NCBI RefSeq assembly: GCF_014836905.1
Contig: NZ_JACSPZ010000004.1
Location: 1-64,000 of the forward strand
Direction: 5' to 3'
DNA: 64,000 nucleotides
Origin: Solibacillus faecavium
GTDB taxonomy: Bacteria; Bacillota; Bacilli; Bacillales_A; Planococcaceae
The notes beneath the pieces are model-generated. The model had not been told where the DNA came from. It ran no database searches and worked only from the letters and a program-made list of their open reading frames with translations. The position numbers were made by a program, and so were the translations under genes. How positions within the stretch are numbered: position 1 is the stretch's first letter; every line of letters starts with the position of its first letter. Positions 39,268 to 47,010 of the stretch are shown here, piece after piece.

Positions 39268-40002
39268 CTATTCCTCATCCTCTTCAAAAAGCTCTTTCAA
39301 CATTTTCTCCCGGTGCTTCAAAAAGTAGGATGTAATTTGATAATGCTCCGTTTGTTCATATTCGACCTGTTCAATGCCATGTTCGTCAAATTGGTATATA
39401 ACTGCATTCGGAAACCCTAGTAAAATCGGAGAATGTGTCGCAATAATAAACTGTACATTTCCCGCTTTTACTAAGTCATTTAATAATGTTAAAAAAGCCA
39501 ACTGTCTGGCCGGAGACAACGCGGATTCCGGTTCATCCAGTAAATAAATGGCCTGTTCTGTAAAACGATGCTGAAAAAGAGAAAAGAACGATTCCCCGTG
39601 AGATTGATGATGGAGCGATTTCCCCCCATATGCTTTGTAACCGTTCATATCGGTTTCATCTAAGTGGGAAGCAAACTGATAAAATGTTTCGGCACGCAGG
39701 AAAAAGCCGTTTGTTACTTTTGGCCACCATGAAAGTTTCACAAATTCTCCAAGCGCAGATTCAGCTTCATGCACCTCATACGCCTTATAATTTTGTGTAC
39801 TACCCCCTGCTGGATTGAAGCCGATTTGATCTGCAATCGCTTCGAGTAATGTCGATTTCCCCGCACCATTTTCGCCGACAAAAAAAGTAACCGGAACATC
39901 GACATCCAGCTCATTCATATGACGTATAAATGGAATGGAAAAAGGATACTCACTATAGTCAGGTATTTGATCTTTTTTTAATTTAATCGTTTTTAAAAAC
40001 AT
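39268..40002 (-). CDS. AAA/ABC-type ATPase (AAA_21-like)
   Basis: A 244-residue predicted ATPase with Walker A VGENGAGKST (about 42-51), signature-like HHQSHGESFFSLF, Walker B IYLLDEPESALS and FIIATHSPILLGFPNA (H-switch). This is the pattern of stand-alone RecF/OLD-like AAA_21 proteins that sit beside nucleases or coiled-coil partners. No nuclease domain is attached. It is between AIM24 and coiled-coil genes. ATG with GAAGGAG upstream. Confidence 0.85.
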   Translation of the reverse strand: MFLKTIKLKKDQIPDYSEYPFSIPFIRHMNELDVDVPVTFFVGENGAGKSTLLEAIADQIGFNPAGGSTQNYKAYEVHEAESALGEFVKLSWWPKVTNGFFLRAETFYQFASHLDETDMNGYKAYGGKSLHHQSHGESFFSLFQHRFTEQAIYLLDEPESALSPARQLAFLTLLNDLVKAGNVQFIIATHSPILLGFPNAVIYQFDEHGIEQVEYEQTEHYQITSYFLKHREKMLKELFEEDEE

Positions 40003-40041
40003 AGGTCTACTCCTTCGAACATCGCTGTAAATTTTACTTTG

Positions 40042-40734
40042 TTAACTTTCTGACGACAAATACACTTCCTCAAACGGCTGAATAATTACAAAACCTTCTC
40101 CTGAAAACGCCATTTGAATTGATTCACTGCTCCCTCTGCCAATTAGCGTACGAAACGTGATATCTGTTACAAATTCCGGCTTTAAGTTACCAGACCAAGC
40201 TACTGTGGCGTTCGGATCGGTATAAACCGTCTCACCAGGCTTTACGATCAATGTTAATGGTTCAAAATGGGTAGTAATCGCTACTTTCCCTTTACCTTTT
40301 AATGTCACATTAAATAATCCGCCTGCCATCATCCCAGCCATTTTACGCATTAAATGAATATCCCATTGAATAGTAGGTTCAAAAGCTAGCAAGTCGTTGC
40401 CGTTGACACATAAACTTTCATTTTGTAAATCAAAGATTGTCACCTTTTTCCCTTGGTCCGCTAAATAGAGGCGCCCCTTACCTTTTGCCTTCATCAGCTG
40501 TGTACCCTCACCAGTCAGCGCCTTTTTAAACATTTTTGACATACCATGCTCAAGCATCCGCTCACGCTCAAACTTAATGGAGCCCACATACGCAATCATT
40601 GCGCCCATTTTTGACCATACTTCCCCGTTCAAATTCACCTCTAGCACGCGCTCTGTTTCCAGTTCAAAAAAATCATTTTCCAGCTGGTCCTGCTGTGTTT
40701 TATTCACAAAATCACGAATGGAATAGTTCCCCAT
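40042..40734 (-). CDS. AIM24 family protein
   Basis: A 230-residue protein of the AIM24/TIGR00266 family, beta-rich, with LEVNLNGEVWSKMGAMIAYV, then GRLYLADQGKKVTIFDLQ and IVKPGETVYTDPNATVAWSG. Function unknown; homologues are found with membrane and stress genes. ATG 40734 is chosen for AAAGGGAGG upstream. The longer frame (to 40797) has no ribosome site. It starts the leftward cluster AIM24-ATPase-coiled coil. Confidence 0.85.
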   Translation of the reverse strand: MGNYSIRDFVNKTQQDQLENDFFELETERVLEVNLNGEVWSKMGAMIAYVGSIKFERERMLEHGMSKMFKKALTGEGTQLMKAKGKGRLYLADQGKKVTIFDLQNESLCVNGNDLLAFEPTIQWDIHLMRKMAGMMAGGLFNVTLKGKGKVAITTHFEPLTLIVKPGETVYTDPNATVAWSGNLKPEFVTDITFRTLIGRGSSESIQMAFSGEGFVIIQPFEEVYLSSES

Positions 40735-40884
40735 CAAAAAACCTCCCTTTTTATGATCTACGGATTGAAAGTGGTATAAGTTTCGAATTTTCTGCATTTT
40801 ATATTTTTAATAGTATGATTTCGTTTTGTTATTACTACCACTTCATAAAAAAATCCATTACAATGAAAAAAAGAGGTGACAATG

Positions 40885-41271
40885 ATGGAGTATCGACGTG
40901 AAATCGGGTTAGTATATTCAGTTGACGAAGCATTGGCAAAGCTCAATATTATTCGTGCACATGGCTTTTCTGAGCATGAAATCCATCTATTTGCTAAAGA
41001 TATCCGTCCCCTTCATTCTTTAAAAATGTATACCGAAATTAACATACACGCTGCCGGCAGCTGGATGGATCAGATAATTAGCTTAATTACAGGTCAAAAT
41101 GTATATGAAGTGAGCTTGCGGATTTTACAGCTTACAAAAGAGGAAATCGCGCATTATGGTCACGGAATCGAGCAAGGGGCCATTTTTCTATTTGCTGAGC
41201 ACGAACATCCTTACGAAAAAGAACCGTTAAAACAAAGAGTTCCAGTGAATATCCCGAACGTTGTGGACTAG
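40885..41271 (+). CDS. general stress protein 17M-like (YflT family)
   Basis: A 128-residue protein. REIGLVYSVDEALAKLNIIR at the start resembles the heat-induced YflT/GSP17M domain, a small ferredoxin-like fold with the repeated pattern V-x-x-x-D-x-A. The tail EHEHPYEKEPLKQRVP is acidic then basic. ATG 40885 is preferred over 40876 or 40882 because GAGGTG is six bases upstream. No sigma-B promoter was found here, unlike typical members. Role unknown. Confidence 0.72.
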   Translation: MEYRREIGLVYSVDEALAKLNIIRAHGFSEHEIHLFAKDIRPLHSLKMYTEINIHAAGSWMDQIISLITGQNVYEVSLRILQLTKEEIAHYGHGIEQGAIFLFAEHEHPYEKEPLKQRVPVNIPNVVD

Positions 41272-41273
41272 CC

Positions 41274-41624
41274 TTACAAAAAACTGCCGTTATTTATAAC
41301 AAAATTATATATTAATGAACCAGCTATCAAAATACCGACAACTATATTCAAAATAATAACTAGTCGTTTCGGGAAAGGTATTTTTAGTAACGATGCAATG
41401 GACCAGTGAATAACACTATAAACAAATTGCACAAGTAAAGTACCCAATGTATAGAAGGCAATATAAAACAGACGTCCACTATTCGATATATCTCCCGGCG
41501 GTGCATCTGCTGCAATGAATAAAAGCATGCCCATAAACAGTTCTGATAAAAGATGGCAAAAGTAGCCGATAAAGCCGATCATCGCCGTATACAATAAAAA
41601 ATTGATAACCTCTTTTAATTTCAA
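41274..41624 (-). CDS. hypothetical membrane protein
   Basis: A 116-residue protein with four hydrophobic helices (LLYTAMIGFIGYFCHLLSEL, then FYIAFYTLGTLLVQFVYSVI and others). TTG start with AAGGGGTGA upstream. It overlaps or abuts the converging stress gene by two bases at the 3' end. No family recognised. The GrpB-Nudix gene is 20 bases upstream on the same strand and may share its transcript. Confidence 0.6.
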   Translation of the reverse strand: MKLKEVINFLLYTAMIGFIGYFCHLLSELFMGMLLFIAADAPPGDISNSGRLFYIAFYTLGTLLVQFVYSVIHWSIASLLKIPFPKRLVIILNIVVGILIAGSLIYNFVINNGSFL

Positions 41625-41644
41625 TCCATCACCCCTTGATGTGC

Positions 41645-42568
41645 TTAATTTAAAGATATTAAACGAAAATAATCCGCATGACCACGAATGAGCTGTTTTC
41701 CATCATCCGGTGTAACCCAGAAAAAACGGAATACCTTGCCATCTTCTGCTCCACCACCAGTTGGCTTATAGTTCCATTCATCTTGAGTCTTATCTATATT
41801 TATCCTATAAAAGTATCGGTGATGAATCACACCATCATCATTTTCCCAGAAATCGTCAATGAGATAATGAATGGCGGGGAAATTGCTTAACCCCGTTTCC
41901 TCTTCCATTTCACGCTTCACTGCATCTACAGGCATCTCCCCATGCTTTACGGTTCCTTTAGGAATTTGAATACCTGCTTCCTTTACCGGATGCTGAAATA
42001 CTAGAATTTGAGTTTTCCCATTCACCTGTCTCGTTATGTATCCGTACGACTTTTTAATAATCGGCCAATGTAATGCTTTTTCCATTAACGCACTCATGAA
42101 ACTTTCTTTAACTTGTTGGTAACTGGACGTATCATCTGGAAATTTAGTTGCAAGTTCTATTTTCAATTGTCCATATTTCCGTGCTTGCTCGGGATGATTC
42201 ATTAAATAATATTTAAATTGTAAATGCTTATTAATATTTTCATGCCCAGCACGATAAATATGCACATGATGGCTTCGATTTTTGTCACCTTTTGTATAAT
42301 AATGACGGCCATTAATACCGTTTTCTCCACGAACTTTATAGCCAAGCTTGCACATTGTCTCATCATAAAGTGAAGCCTGTTCTATATTTGATAGTCCAAT
42401 CACAATATCGATAATCGGTTTTGCATAGCCTATAGTCGGAATAGCTGTACTTCCAATATGATAAATTTGGATTAACTCCTCCTGGAAAATATCCTTTAGC
42501 CGCCGCGCTTCTTCTTCATATAATTTATTCCAATCACTTGTCCATTTACGGATGATTGTTTTTCTCAT
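41645..42568 (-). CDS. GrpB (UPF0157) - Nudix fusion protein
   Basis: A 307-residue two-domain protein. Residues 1-165 are a GrpB/UPF0157 domain of the nucleotidyltransferase fold: IYHIGSTAIPTIGYAKPIID and HHVHIYRAGHENINKHLQFK. Residues 175-307 are a Nudix domain with box PKGTVKHGEMPVDAVKREME plus EETG (G-x5-E-x7-RE-x2-EE-x-G). GrpB alone is common. The fusion may link CoA, dephospho-CoA or nucleotide-derivative transfer and cleavage, but the substrate is unknown. ATG with GAAGGGGG upstream. Confidence 0.85.
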   Translation of the reverse strand: MRKTIIRKWTSDWNKLYEEEARRLKDIFQEELIQIYHIGSTAIPTIGYAKPIIDIVIGLSNIEQASLYDETMCKLGYKVRGENGINGRHYYTKGDKNRSHHVHIYRAGHENINKHLQFKYYLMNHPEQARKYGQLKIELATKFPDDTSSYQQVKESFMSALMEKALHWPIIKKSYGYITRQVNGKTQILVFQHPVKEAGIQIPKGTVKHGEMPVDAVKREMEEETGLSNFPAIHYLIDDFWENDDGVIHHRYFYRINIDKTQDEWNYKPTGGGAEDGKVFRFFWVTPDDGKQLIRGHADYFRLISLN

Positions 42569-42659
42569 AAATTAACCCCCTTCTTCAAAATGGTAATCAT
42601 AGATACTTGGAAAATAGACGGCTCATCACCATAACATGGGGTTGCTTTTCTAATAAAAT

Positions 42660-42915
42660 TCCACTTGATTGGTGGGCTGCGGCAAGACAGCGCTAAAGCA
42701 GAGTGACGTGGAGCGAAGGGTGAACCGCCCAAAATACTGGATTCCTTGGCGATTAAGCGTGCGCGGAAAATAGTTGCTCCTGTCGCTGCCGCTTTCGTCG
42801 CAAAGCTTTTTGACAAAAGCTTTGGAGCCACGCCGCTCGGAACGGAGTACAACGGACGCGAGCTTCAATAACACTTGCTCGACGCGTTTTCCCCGTAGCG
42901 CAGCAGAACGCAATT
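42660..42915. repeat. GC-rich intergenic element
   Basis: About 250 bp with clearly higher GC than its surroundings, containing AAAGCTTTTTGACAAAAGCT, a hairpin. It also has long stretches such as GAGCGAAGGGTGAACCGCCC and GGACGCGAGCTTCAATAAC. Frames are open on both strands but read like low-complexity GC-rich translation. It looks like a dispersed repeat of the type seen between genes in Lysinibacillus-like genomes. The whole gap 42569-43262 holds this element, palindrome array B and a terminator. Confidence 0.5.
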
Positions 42916-42970
42916 CATTAGAAAATCTAATTTTTTCAATTTTGTCATCCCAAACTTATGGTGATGAATC

Positions 42971-43165
42971 TAATAGACGGAGAATTTCCGCTTATTTGGA
43001 AAATTATATACTTTATCGCTCAATTAGAGGGAGGAATTCCGCTTATTGTTACGTAAAACATAAATATCGGGAAATTTTCACTAAATAAACGGAAAACTTC
43101 CCCTTATTTAAGCCAAAATCAGTGCCATCTTTAAAATAGCCGGAAAATCTCCGCTTATTTGCTGG
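42971..43165. repeat. four-unit palindrome array B (51-61-51 spacing)
   Basis: Palindromes ATAGACGGAGAATTTCCGCT, GAGGGAGGAATTCCGCTTAT, AATAAACGGAAAACTTCCCC and ATAGCCGGAAAATCTCCGCT have GG at 42979, 43030, 43091 and 43142, spaced 51, 61 and 51 bp. This is the same geometry as arrays A and C, 40 and 34 kb away, with different spacer sequence. It lies between the GC-rich element and the carboxyltransferase terminator. Confidence 0.75.
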
Positions 43166-43201
43166 TCGGAATCCTTGCTCGGTTATCACACCCACTCTAA
43201 A

Positions 43202-43240
43202 CAAAAACACCAGCCCTCAATGAAACAAAGAGCTGGTGCT
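43202..43240 (-). terminator. terminator of the carboxyltransferase gene
   Basis: On the minus strand CACCAGCTC and GAGGGCTGGTG (two-base bulge) pair with an 11-base loop, then TTTTTGTTT. It begins 22 bases after the stop codon. Confidence 0.8.
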
Positions 43241-43262
43241 AGACTGTTTTAAGCAGTCATAA

Positions 43263-44822
43263 TTATAGTGGAATGTTGCCGTGTTTTTTGTACGGACGGT
43301 CTTCTTGCTTTGTTGAAAGCATATCCAATGCCTGGATTAGCTTAATACGCGTTTCACGAGGATCGATTACATCGTCTACCATACCGCGAGATGCCGCAAC
43401 ATATGGGTTAGCGAATTTTTCTTTATATTCCTCGATCTTCGCTGCACGTGTAGCGTCTGGATCTGCAGATTTCGCGATTTCACCTGCGTGAATGATATTC
43501 GCTGCACCAGCCGCACCCATTACCGCGATTTCAGCATTTGGCCATGCGAACACTAAATCCGCGCCAATTGCTTTAGAGTTTAATGCTACATATGCACCGC
43601 CGTATGCTTTACGTAAAATTACTGTAATTTTCGGTACAGTTGCTTCTGAGTATGCATAAAGAATTTTCGCGCCATGTCGGATAATTCCGCCGTGCTCTTG
43701 CTTAACACCTGGGAAGAAACCAGATACGTCTTCGAATGTAATAACTGGAACATTAAATGCATCACATGTACGAACGAAACGAGCTAATTTATCAGATGAA
43801 TCGATATCAAGTCCACCTGCTAAGAACTTCGGCTGGTTACAAACTAAACCTACTGATTCACCCGCAATTCGTGCAAAACCAACTACGATGTTTTTCGCAA
43901 ATTCTTTTTGCACTTCCATGAATGAACCTTCATCTACAACTTGCTCTACTACTTTACGAACATCATAAGATTTCGTTTGGTCAATAGGTACGACATCAAC
44001 AAGCTCTGAACGGAAGTTATCACCTTCTGGAGCTGGCTGCTTTGGTGTTTTTTCCTTATTGTTTTGCGGTAAGTAAGATAGTAATTGCTGAATTTGTGCA
44101 ATGGCTGCTTCTTCATTTTCAGCGCGGAAGTGGGCGTTACCTGAAACTGCGTTATGCACTTTCGAGCCACCTAAGCCTTCAGCAGAAATTTTCTCACCTG
44201 TAACTGTTTCAATTACTTTTGGACCTGTAATAAACATTTGAGACGTTTTATCAACCATTAAGATGAAGTCCGTAATTGCTGGTGAATAAACAGCACCGCC
44301 AGCACATGGTCCCATAATTACCGAGATTTGCGGAATTACACCTGAATAAATTGAGTTACGGTAGAAAATGTGGCCATATCCATCTAAAGAAAGAACACCT
44401 TCTTGAATACGTGCACCGCCTGAATCATTAATGCCGATAAATGGTGTACCGTTTTTAGCAGCTAAATCCATAACTGCAGCGATTTTTTTCGCATGCATTT
44501 CACCTAGTGCTCCGCCAAATACAGTAAAATCTTGCGCGAATAAATAAACGTTACGACCATTAATTTTACCGAAACCTGTAACAACACCATCACCAGGTCC
44601 CTCTAATTTCCCCATACCAAAGTCAACAGTACGGTGTGTAATGAATGGGTTAATCTCTACGAAAGACCCTTCATCCAATAACATTTCGATTCGCTCGCGG
44701 GCAGTCATTTTACCTTTTTCATGCTGCTTCTCAATACGTGCATCTCCGCCGCCAAGCTGGATTGCTTCTTTGCGGTCATATAGCTCATTAATTTTATCAA
44801 ACATATCCATCGTAATTGTCAT
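43263..44822 (-). CDS. acyl-CoA carboxylase beta subunit (propionyl-CoA carboxylase/MmdA-like)
   Basis: A 519-residue carboxyltransferase with the N- and C-terminal crotonase-like halves: GVVTGFGKINGRNVYLFAQD, INDSGGARIQEGVLSLDGYG and, in the C-terminal half, TFEDVSGFFPGVKQEHGGII. It transfers CO2 from biotin to propionyl-CoA to give (S)-methylmalonyl-CoA. Biotin carboxylase and BCCP subunits are not in the window. It follows the epimerase gene after two bases, so the pair is one transcript, as yqjC-yqjD in B. subtilis. ATG with AAAGGGG upstream. Confidence 0.92.
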   Translation of the reverse strand: MTITMDMFDKINELYDRKEAIQLGGGDARIEKQHEKGKMTARERIEMLLDEGSFVEINPFITHRTVDFGMGKLEGPGDGVVTGFGKINGRNVYLFAQDFTVFGGALGEMHAKKIAAVMDLAAKNGTPFIGINDSGGARIQEGVLSLDGYGHIFYRNSIYSGVIPQISVIMGPCAGGAVYSPAITDFILMVDKTSQMFITGPKVIETVTGEKISAEGLGGSKVHNAVSGNAHFRAENEEAAIAQIQQLLSYLPQNNKEKTPKQPAPEGDNFRSELVDVVPIDQTKSYDVRKVVEQVVDEGSFMEVQKEFAKNIVVGFARIAGESVGLVCNQPKFLAGGLDIDSSDKLARFVRTCDAFNVPVITFEDVSGFFPGVKQEHGGIIRHGAKILYAYSEATVPKITVILRKAYGGAYVALNSKAIGADLVFAWPNAEIAVMGAAGAANIIHAGEIAKSADPDATRAAKIEEYKEKFANPYVAASRGMVDDVIDPRETRIKLIQALDMLSTKQEDRPYKKHGNIPL

Positions 44823-44824
44823 CG

Positions 44825-45238
44825 TTATTTATCCCCTTTTCCGCTTTTATCACATAATTCATAAAGTACACCAAATGAGTCTTTAGGATGTAAAAACGCC
44901 ACTTCTGCGCCACCAGCACCTGGGCCTGGCTCGTCCGACAGCAGTCTTACACCTTTTTCACGTAATTCTGCCATGCGCTCGCGGATCCCCATTACACCAA
45001 AAGCAACATGGTGAATGCCTTCTCCACGCTTTTCCAAAAAGCCGTGAATCGCACTCTTCTCACTCATCGGTTCGAGAAGCTCAATTTTCACATTTCCTGC
45101 ATCAATGAACGCTACTTTCACTTGCTGAGATTCTACTTCTTCCATTTTTAAAAGCTTTAAACCTAGCGTTTCTGTGTAATATGTAATACGTTCTTCAATA
45201 TTGCGTACAGCAATACCAATATGATCGACTTTTTCCAC
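44825..45238 (-). CDS. mce: methylmalonyl-CoA epimerase
   Basis: A 137-residue glyoxalase/VOC-fold epimerase (VDHIGIAVRNIEERITYYTE, then KIELLEPMSEKSAIHGFLEK, GIHHVAFGVMGIRERMAELR, and GGAEVAFLHPKDSFGVLYEL). Metal ligands are His (HIGIAV), His (HHVAFG) and the terminal Glu. It interconverts the (S)- and (R)-methylmalonyl-CoA isomers between carboxylase and mutase. GTG start with AAGGGAG upstream; it heads the transcript shared with the carboxyltransferase. Confidence 0.93.
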   Translation of the reverse strand: MEKVDHIGIAVRNIEERITYYTETLGLKLLKMEEVESQQVKVAFIDAGNVKIELLEPMSEKSAIHGFLEKRGEGIHHVAFGVMGIRERMAELREKGVRLLSDEPGPGAGGAEVAFLHPKDSFGVLYELCDKSGKGDK

Positions 45239-45347
45239 GATGTTTGACTCCCTTATAATAAAATTTCTATGAGGTAATTCATTAGTACTTGAGAATTCCT
45301 TCAGATTTGTTAAACTAAAATTAGTTCATTATGAAGGAGCGAAAACA

Positions 45348-45443
45348 ATGAGCAACAAAAAATTCCAAAAGATCGTCGTTTATTCAATGGTTGTAATTAT
45401 GTTAATTTCAACTGTGGCAATGGGCGTAGCAGCAATCATGTAA
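45348..45443 (+). CDS. prli42: Prli42-like stressosome membrane micro-protein
   Basis: A 31-residue protein (MSNKKFQKIVVYSMVVIMLI, then STVAMGVAAIM) with a basic N-terminus and a single helix. It matches the Prli42/DUF4044 pattern K-K-x-Q-K-x-V-V-Y. In Listeria, Prli42 tethers the stressosome to the membrane. ATG is seven bases after AAGGAGC, and a terminator follows the stop at once. Too short for most gene callers, but the ribosome site, terminator and family pattern support it. Confidence 0.85.
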   Translation: MSNKKFQKIVVYSMVVIMLISTVAMGVAAIM

Positions 45444-45471
45444 TGGATGTTTCGTACATCCATTTTTTTAT
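45442..45471. terminator. terminator after prli42
   Basis: AATGGATGT / ACATCCATT form a 9-bp stem with a 5-base loop and TTTTTTTATT after it. It also lies at the 3' end of the converging yqjA gene. Confidence 0.88.
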
Positions 45472-46424
45472 TTCAAACCTTTAAATGATTGCTTTATAAC
45501 AAGATAAGCATCCATTTCCTCAATAAACTGATACAACGATGCCATCGCAATAAACGTCTCATGGTCATTAGGCAGCGGCATTTTTGCAAACTCTTCCTTC
45601 ACTTTATCCAACTTCTCCAAAAAATGACTTGCGGTATTTCCCGAGTGAACATGTTCACTGAGGTCCTCAATAAATGCTGCAACTAGTGGCGCCTGCTCTG
45701 TCATAACTGGCAGTGTAGTAATTTTAGGCAACACACGTTCAATAATTTCGAGCTGCTTTTCACGCATATCAAAATACACATAATATCTATTCTCTTTACG
45801 TGTTAAATGGTTTTCTACATCTTTGAATGCCAGTGCTTTCCCTGCATCAATCACCTTTGCGGCTTCAATAATTTCTTTACCATCCCATAACGTATCACCA
45901 TTTCGTAAATACACGGCAATTTCCGCCAGTATTTTCTTTAATAATGATTCAATCTTTTCACGATTGTAAAACAGGCCGTGCTGTATATCAGGCATGTACA
46001 TATTAATAACTACCCCGACGCCAAAGCCGATTGCCATTAATCCCAATTCATTTAATAGTAAATCGGTTGTAAAATCAGCAGTTAAAAAAATATGCATCAT
46101 AATGACAGAACTCGAGATAAAGCCTTCCACAACCCGCAATGATACGATCGTAGGTATGAATAGAAGTAAAACAATCCCCAAAACTATCGGTGAATAACCG
46201 AATATTTCGAAAAATATGAATGCATAAGTCATACCTACTAATGTGGAAACGCCTCTCGTATAAACTGCATGGAGAGACTTTCGTTTAGTTGGCTGAATAC
46301 ATAAAATCGTTAAAATTCCGGCCGCCGTAAAAAACTGTAAATCAAAATACTGGGCAATTGCTATCGCGATAGAAGCTCCAAGCGCTGTTTTCAGTGTACG
46401 ATAGCCGATTGAAAATTTTTTCAT
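45468..46424 (-). CDS. yqjA: aromatic acid exporter family membrane protein (YqjA, DUF939)
   Basis: A 318-residue protein: six helices in the first 160 residues (IGYRTLKTALGASIAIAIAQ, then PTKRKSLHAVYTRGVSTLVG), then a cytoplasmic helical domain (GKALAFKDVENHLTRKENRY). This is the ArAE/DUF939 layout of YqjA-type proteins. Related aromatic-acid exporters extrude p-hydroxybenzoate-like acids, but the substrate of the Bacillus type is unknown. Its position next to brxB and the epimerase block is conserved in B. subtilis. Confidence 0.88.
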   Translation of the reverse strand: MKKFSIGYRTLKTALGASIAIAIAQYFDLQFFTAAGILTILCIQPTKRKSLHAVYTRGVSTLVGMTYAFIFFEIFGYSPIVLGIVLLLFIPTIVSLRVVEGFISSSVIMMHIFLTADFTTDLLLNELGLMAIGFGVGVVINMYMPDIQHGLFYNREKIESLLKKILAEIAVYLRNGDTLWDGKEIIEAAKVIDAGKALAFKDVENHLTRKENRYYVYFDMREKQLEIIERVLPKITTLPVMTEQAPLVAAFIEDLSEHVHSGNTASHFLEKLDKVKEEFAKMPLPNDHETFIAMASLYQFIEEMDAYLVIKQSFKGLK

Positions 46425-46455
46425 ATCGGTAGTACCCCCTTTTTATAGTAAGTGT

Positions 46456-46481
46456 GACGGGTGCACATTATGACACCCGTC
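46456..46481 (-). terminator. hairpin between brxB and yqjA
   Basis: GACGGGTG / CACCCGTC form an 8-bp stem with a 10-base loop, extended by AAGTG/CACTT after one mismatch. No U run. A likely transcript-end hairpin after brxB. Confidence 0.5.
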
Positions 46482-46497
46482 CACTTAAAATAATTGC

Positions 46498-46938
46498 TTA
46501 GATTTCTTCGCAGTTCTCTTCGAAGTGTCCTTGTAGGTTTGTTACTACACTCATTGGATCATGACCTTCGATTTCAAAACGACCCACTTCTCCAACAACT
46601 TGACCATCTTTTAATAAGATAAATGATGGTGATGATGGAATGTGATCTTCACCGAAATAGTAACGCGCAGCTGCTGTCGCTTCTTTATCTTGACCAGCAA
46701 ATACTGTTACTAAATAATCCGGACGTTTATCATAATGTACAGCATGTGTTGCTGCTGGACGTGCAATACCGCCTGCACAGCCACATACAGAATTCACCAT
46801 TACAAGTGTAGTCCCTTTACGAGCAAACGCTGCTTCTACTTCTTCCGGAGTGCGCAGTTGTTCATAGCCTGCTGCTTCCATTTCTGCACGTGCAGTCGTT
46901 GTAATTTGTTGCATAAATAAATCATAATCCATGTTCAT
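46498..46938 (-). CDS. brxB: bacilliredoxin BrxB (YqiW)
   Basis: A 146-residue DUF1094 thioredoxin-fold protein with the signature [15 protein letters not shown] (C-G-C active motif, about 47-61). YQGDK-type neighbours are replaced by [20 protein letters not shown]. Bacilliredoxins remove bacillithiol from S-bacillithiolated proteins using the CGC disulfide. Start ATG 46938 ([11 protein letters not shown]) has AAAGGGG 11 bases upstream; the frame extends further, but without a ribosome site. It lies near the mut block as in B. subtilis (yqiW). Confidence 0.94.
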   Translation of the reverse strand: MNMDYDLFMQQITTTARAEMEAAGYEQLRTPEEVEAAFARKGTTLVMVNSVCGCAGGIARPAATHAVHYDKRPDYLVTVFAGQDKEATAAARYYFGEDHIPSSPSFILLKDGQVVGEVGRFEIEGHDPMSVVTNLQGHFEENCEEI

Positions 46939-47010
46939 AAGCTTTTTAGCCCCTTTCAATATTCCTTTTTACTATAGCAAGGTTACGAAAGATGTGCAAA
47001 GACTGTTGAT

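Noticed and set aside
42565-42913. Two overlapping minus-strand ORFs in the GC-rich element
   Set aside because: Reading frames are open because of high GC, with no ribosome sites and low-complexity translation.
45468-45686. Plus-strand ORF within yqjA
   Set aside because: It is a shadow of the yqjA coding sequence.
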